Shown in pieces: positions 59,072-60,000 of a stretch of 60,000 nt of DNA. Source of the DNA: Liolophura sinensis (Eukaryota; Mollusca; Polyplacophora; Chitonida; Chitonidae); contig NC_088302.1 of the NCBI RefSeq assembly GCF_032854445.1, positions 12,087,338 through 12,147,337 of the forward strand, given 5' to 3'. The notes under the pieces are model-generated. The model was not told the DNA's origin. It searched no databases and worked only from the letters and a program-made list of their open reading frames with translations. The number at the start of each line of letters is the position of its first letter. Positions within the stretch are counted from its first letter, which is position 1. The translations under genes and the position numbers were made by a program.

Positions 59072-59840
59072 GTTGTTATGGAAACCACACATCTGATTTG
59101 AATGACCCCACTTTACACAGACACTCACTTCAGAACAACATATTAAAGTTTTACATAAAATCTGATATTAACTGCTAAATGTATCAATACATGACTAATG
59201 CTATGGTTTCAAACATATTCAGACCATTATATCTACTTCTAACTCGTTCACTGTATAACTGTGTTGCCATGAAAACCACTAATTGATTGGAATTCCCACA
59301 TTTTAAACCGGTAATCACTTCAATCAGAACAAGGTCAGCCTACACAACGTGCAAATATGAAAACCGTTTCTGGAACAATCAAATTAATGTAAATTCTATC
59401 TTATTCATTTCGTCTCCACATGCAATATGTACATACCCTATTAATGTTACTGTTGTCTTGGAGACCACAAATACAAGCCCCATCCTATGTAAATAGGGAT
59501 CTACATGTATAGTTTAGCAGAATTTTAGTCCACACGTACTTCCTAAATTGGAAAGCATGCTCTGTCTAAATAAACTTCTGCAACTTTACCTTCTTGACAT
59601 TCTATACATTTATGCGCGATCTAGCCTTATATGGCTATGAGTATTTAGATTGCCATGGAAACCACAATTTAATTCAAATGGCCCTATTTAACATAGGAAT
59701 CTAGTTAGCACAAAATAATCCTATAGTGATACACCAAACCTTAAAACCTGGTCTTTCTGAACCGCTATGGCTTCTAAGCTTCTTCATTCCCACCATCTCC
59801 CCGTCTAATAATTGTATTATGTTGCCATGGAAACAATAAA
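59072..59840. repeat. ~190-bp degenerate periodic repeat with X-box-like motif in each unit
   Basis: Five units start at 59072 (gttgttatggaaac), 59263 (gttgccatgaaaac), 59452 (gttgtcttggagac), 59649 (attgccatggaaac) and 59821 (gttgccatggaaac), at spacings 191, 189, 197 and 172. After the motif most units continue with 'ccac' and then a Gly-free AT-rich word like tgatttgaatgacccc / tgattggaattccca / tttaattcaaatggccc. The motif fits the RFX X-box (GTTGCCATGGNAAC). Confidence 0.6.
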
Positions 59841-60000
59841 TTTGAAGCGACTGACCCCTAAGCTGTAGAGAAGCACAAAGATTGCCAATTTTAAAGTCTT
59901 CAGCATCAGCTTACTCACGGCCACTGCATGCTTTAATAGGGTGGAGGCTCTGTATCTAACGGCTTGCCCTGCTCAAAACGATATCTACAATTACTGGTAC

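Larger units (their letters stand above)
48628..60000. other. Long 5' intron of the epimerase and/or intergenic region
   Basis: No coding exon is convincing on either strand. I looked on the minus strand for the expected N-terminal epimerase exon and did not find it. Contents are MITE-2 copies (49974-50192; 52981-53480), SINE-B (53083-53364), SINE-A (56402-56683; 58472-58683), MITE-1 copies (54077-54232; 58243-58437), a family-C copy (54995-55110), an 11-bp triple repeat ccactttacag near 53609-53641, and the X-box repeat at the right edge. Confidence 0.5.

Noticed and set aside
59920-60000. Possible minus-strand exon before a strong GTGAGTAAG donor near 59913
   Set aside because: All three frames contain stops just upstream of the donor; at most a non-coding 5' exon, with no further support.

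Overview
The window looks like nuclear DNA of a marine lophotrochozoan animal, most likely a mollusc. It has AT-rich long introns with GT/AG sites and many copies of tRNA-derived SINEs and short inverted-repeat (MITE-like) elements. 'tacatgta' words are frequent, and it carries the 'aagggagataactc'-type foldback motif that is common in molluscan DNA. There are no bacterial-style operons, and nearly all long ORFs outside the genes below are repeats or chance. The species assignment is inference.

Four protein-coding genes can be reconstructed exon by exon with consistent splice phases. (1) Plus strand, 659-17693: the 3' 16 exons (about 1,578 residues) of a Treslin/TICRR homologue, the Sld3-like CDK-regulated replication-origin firing factor; its 5' end lies before the window. 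(2) Plus strand, 21697-23573: a complete three-exon gene for a 303-residue protein I do not recognise, with a Cys-rich C terminus. (3) Minus strand, 32259-24928: a nine-exon gene for a 311-residue coiled-coil protein resembling CCDC122, including a 16-nt microexon. (4) Minus strand, 48627-37660: the last eight exons of a glucose-6-phosphate 1-epimerase (YMR099C/YeaD family); its N-terminal exon was not found and probably lies beyond 60000.

Genes 2 and 3 converge on a 23-bp tandem-repeat array at about 24.03-24.86 kb, which would form the 3' UTR of gene 3. Introns of gene 4 hold a 36-bp minisatellite with higher-order structure (40.82-42.06 kb) and a 43-bp satellite (44.09-44.61 kb). The rest is intron and intergenic DNA with SINEs (several with intact target-site duplications), two MITE families (one copy split by a SINE), foldback sequences and local duplications. 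The right edge (59.07-59.83 kb) carries a degenerate ~190-bp periodic repeat whose units each contain an RFX/X-box-like motif. A perfect CTCF core motif lies between genes 3 and 4.

The genes do not form an obvious pathway: one acts in DNA replication, one in hexose-phosphate metabolism, and two are poorly characterised. The most interesting protein observations are in the Treslin C-terminal half: tandem CDK-consensus repeats, a SILK plus KVRW pair resembling PP1 docking motifs, and a KGSARK-type basic repeat containing ARKS. I see no new multi-gene system.
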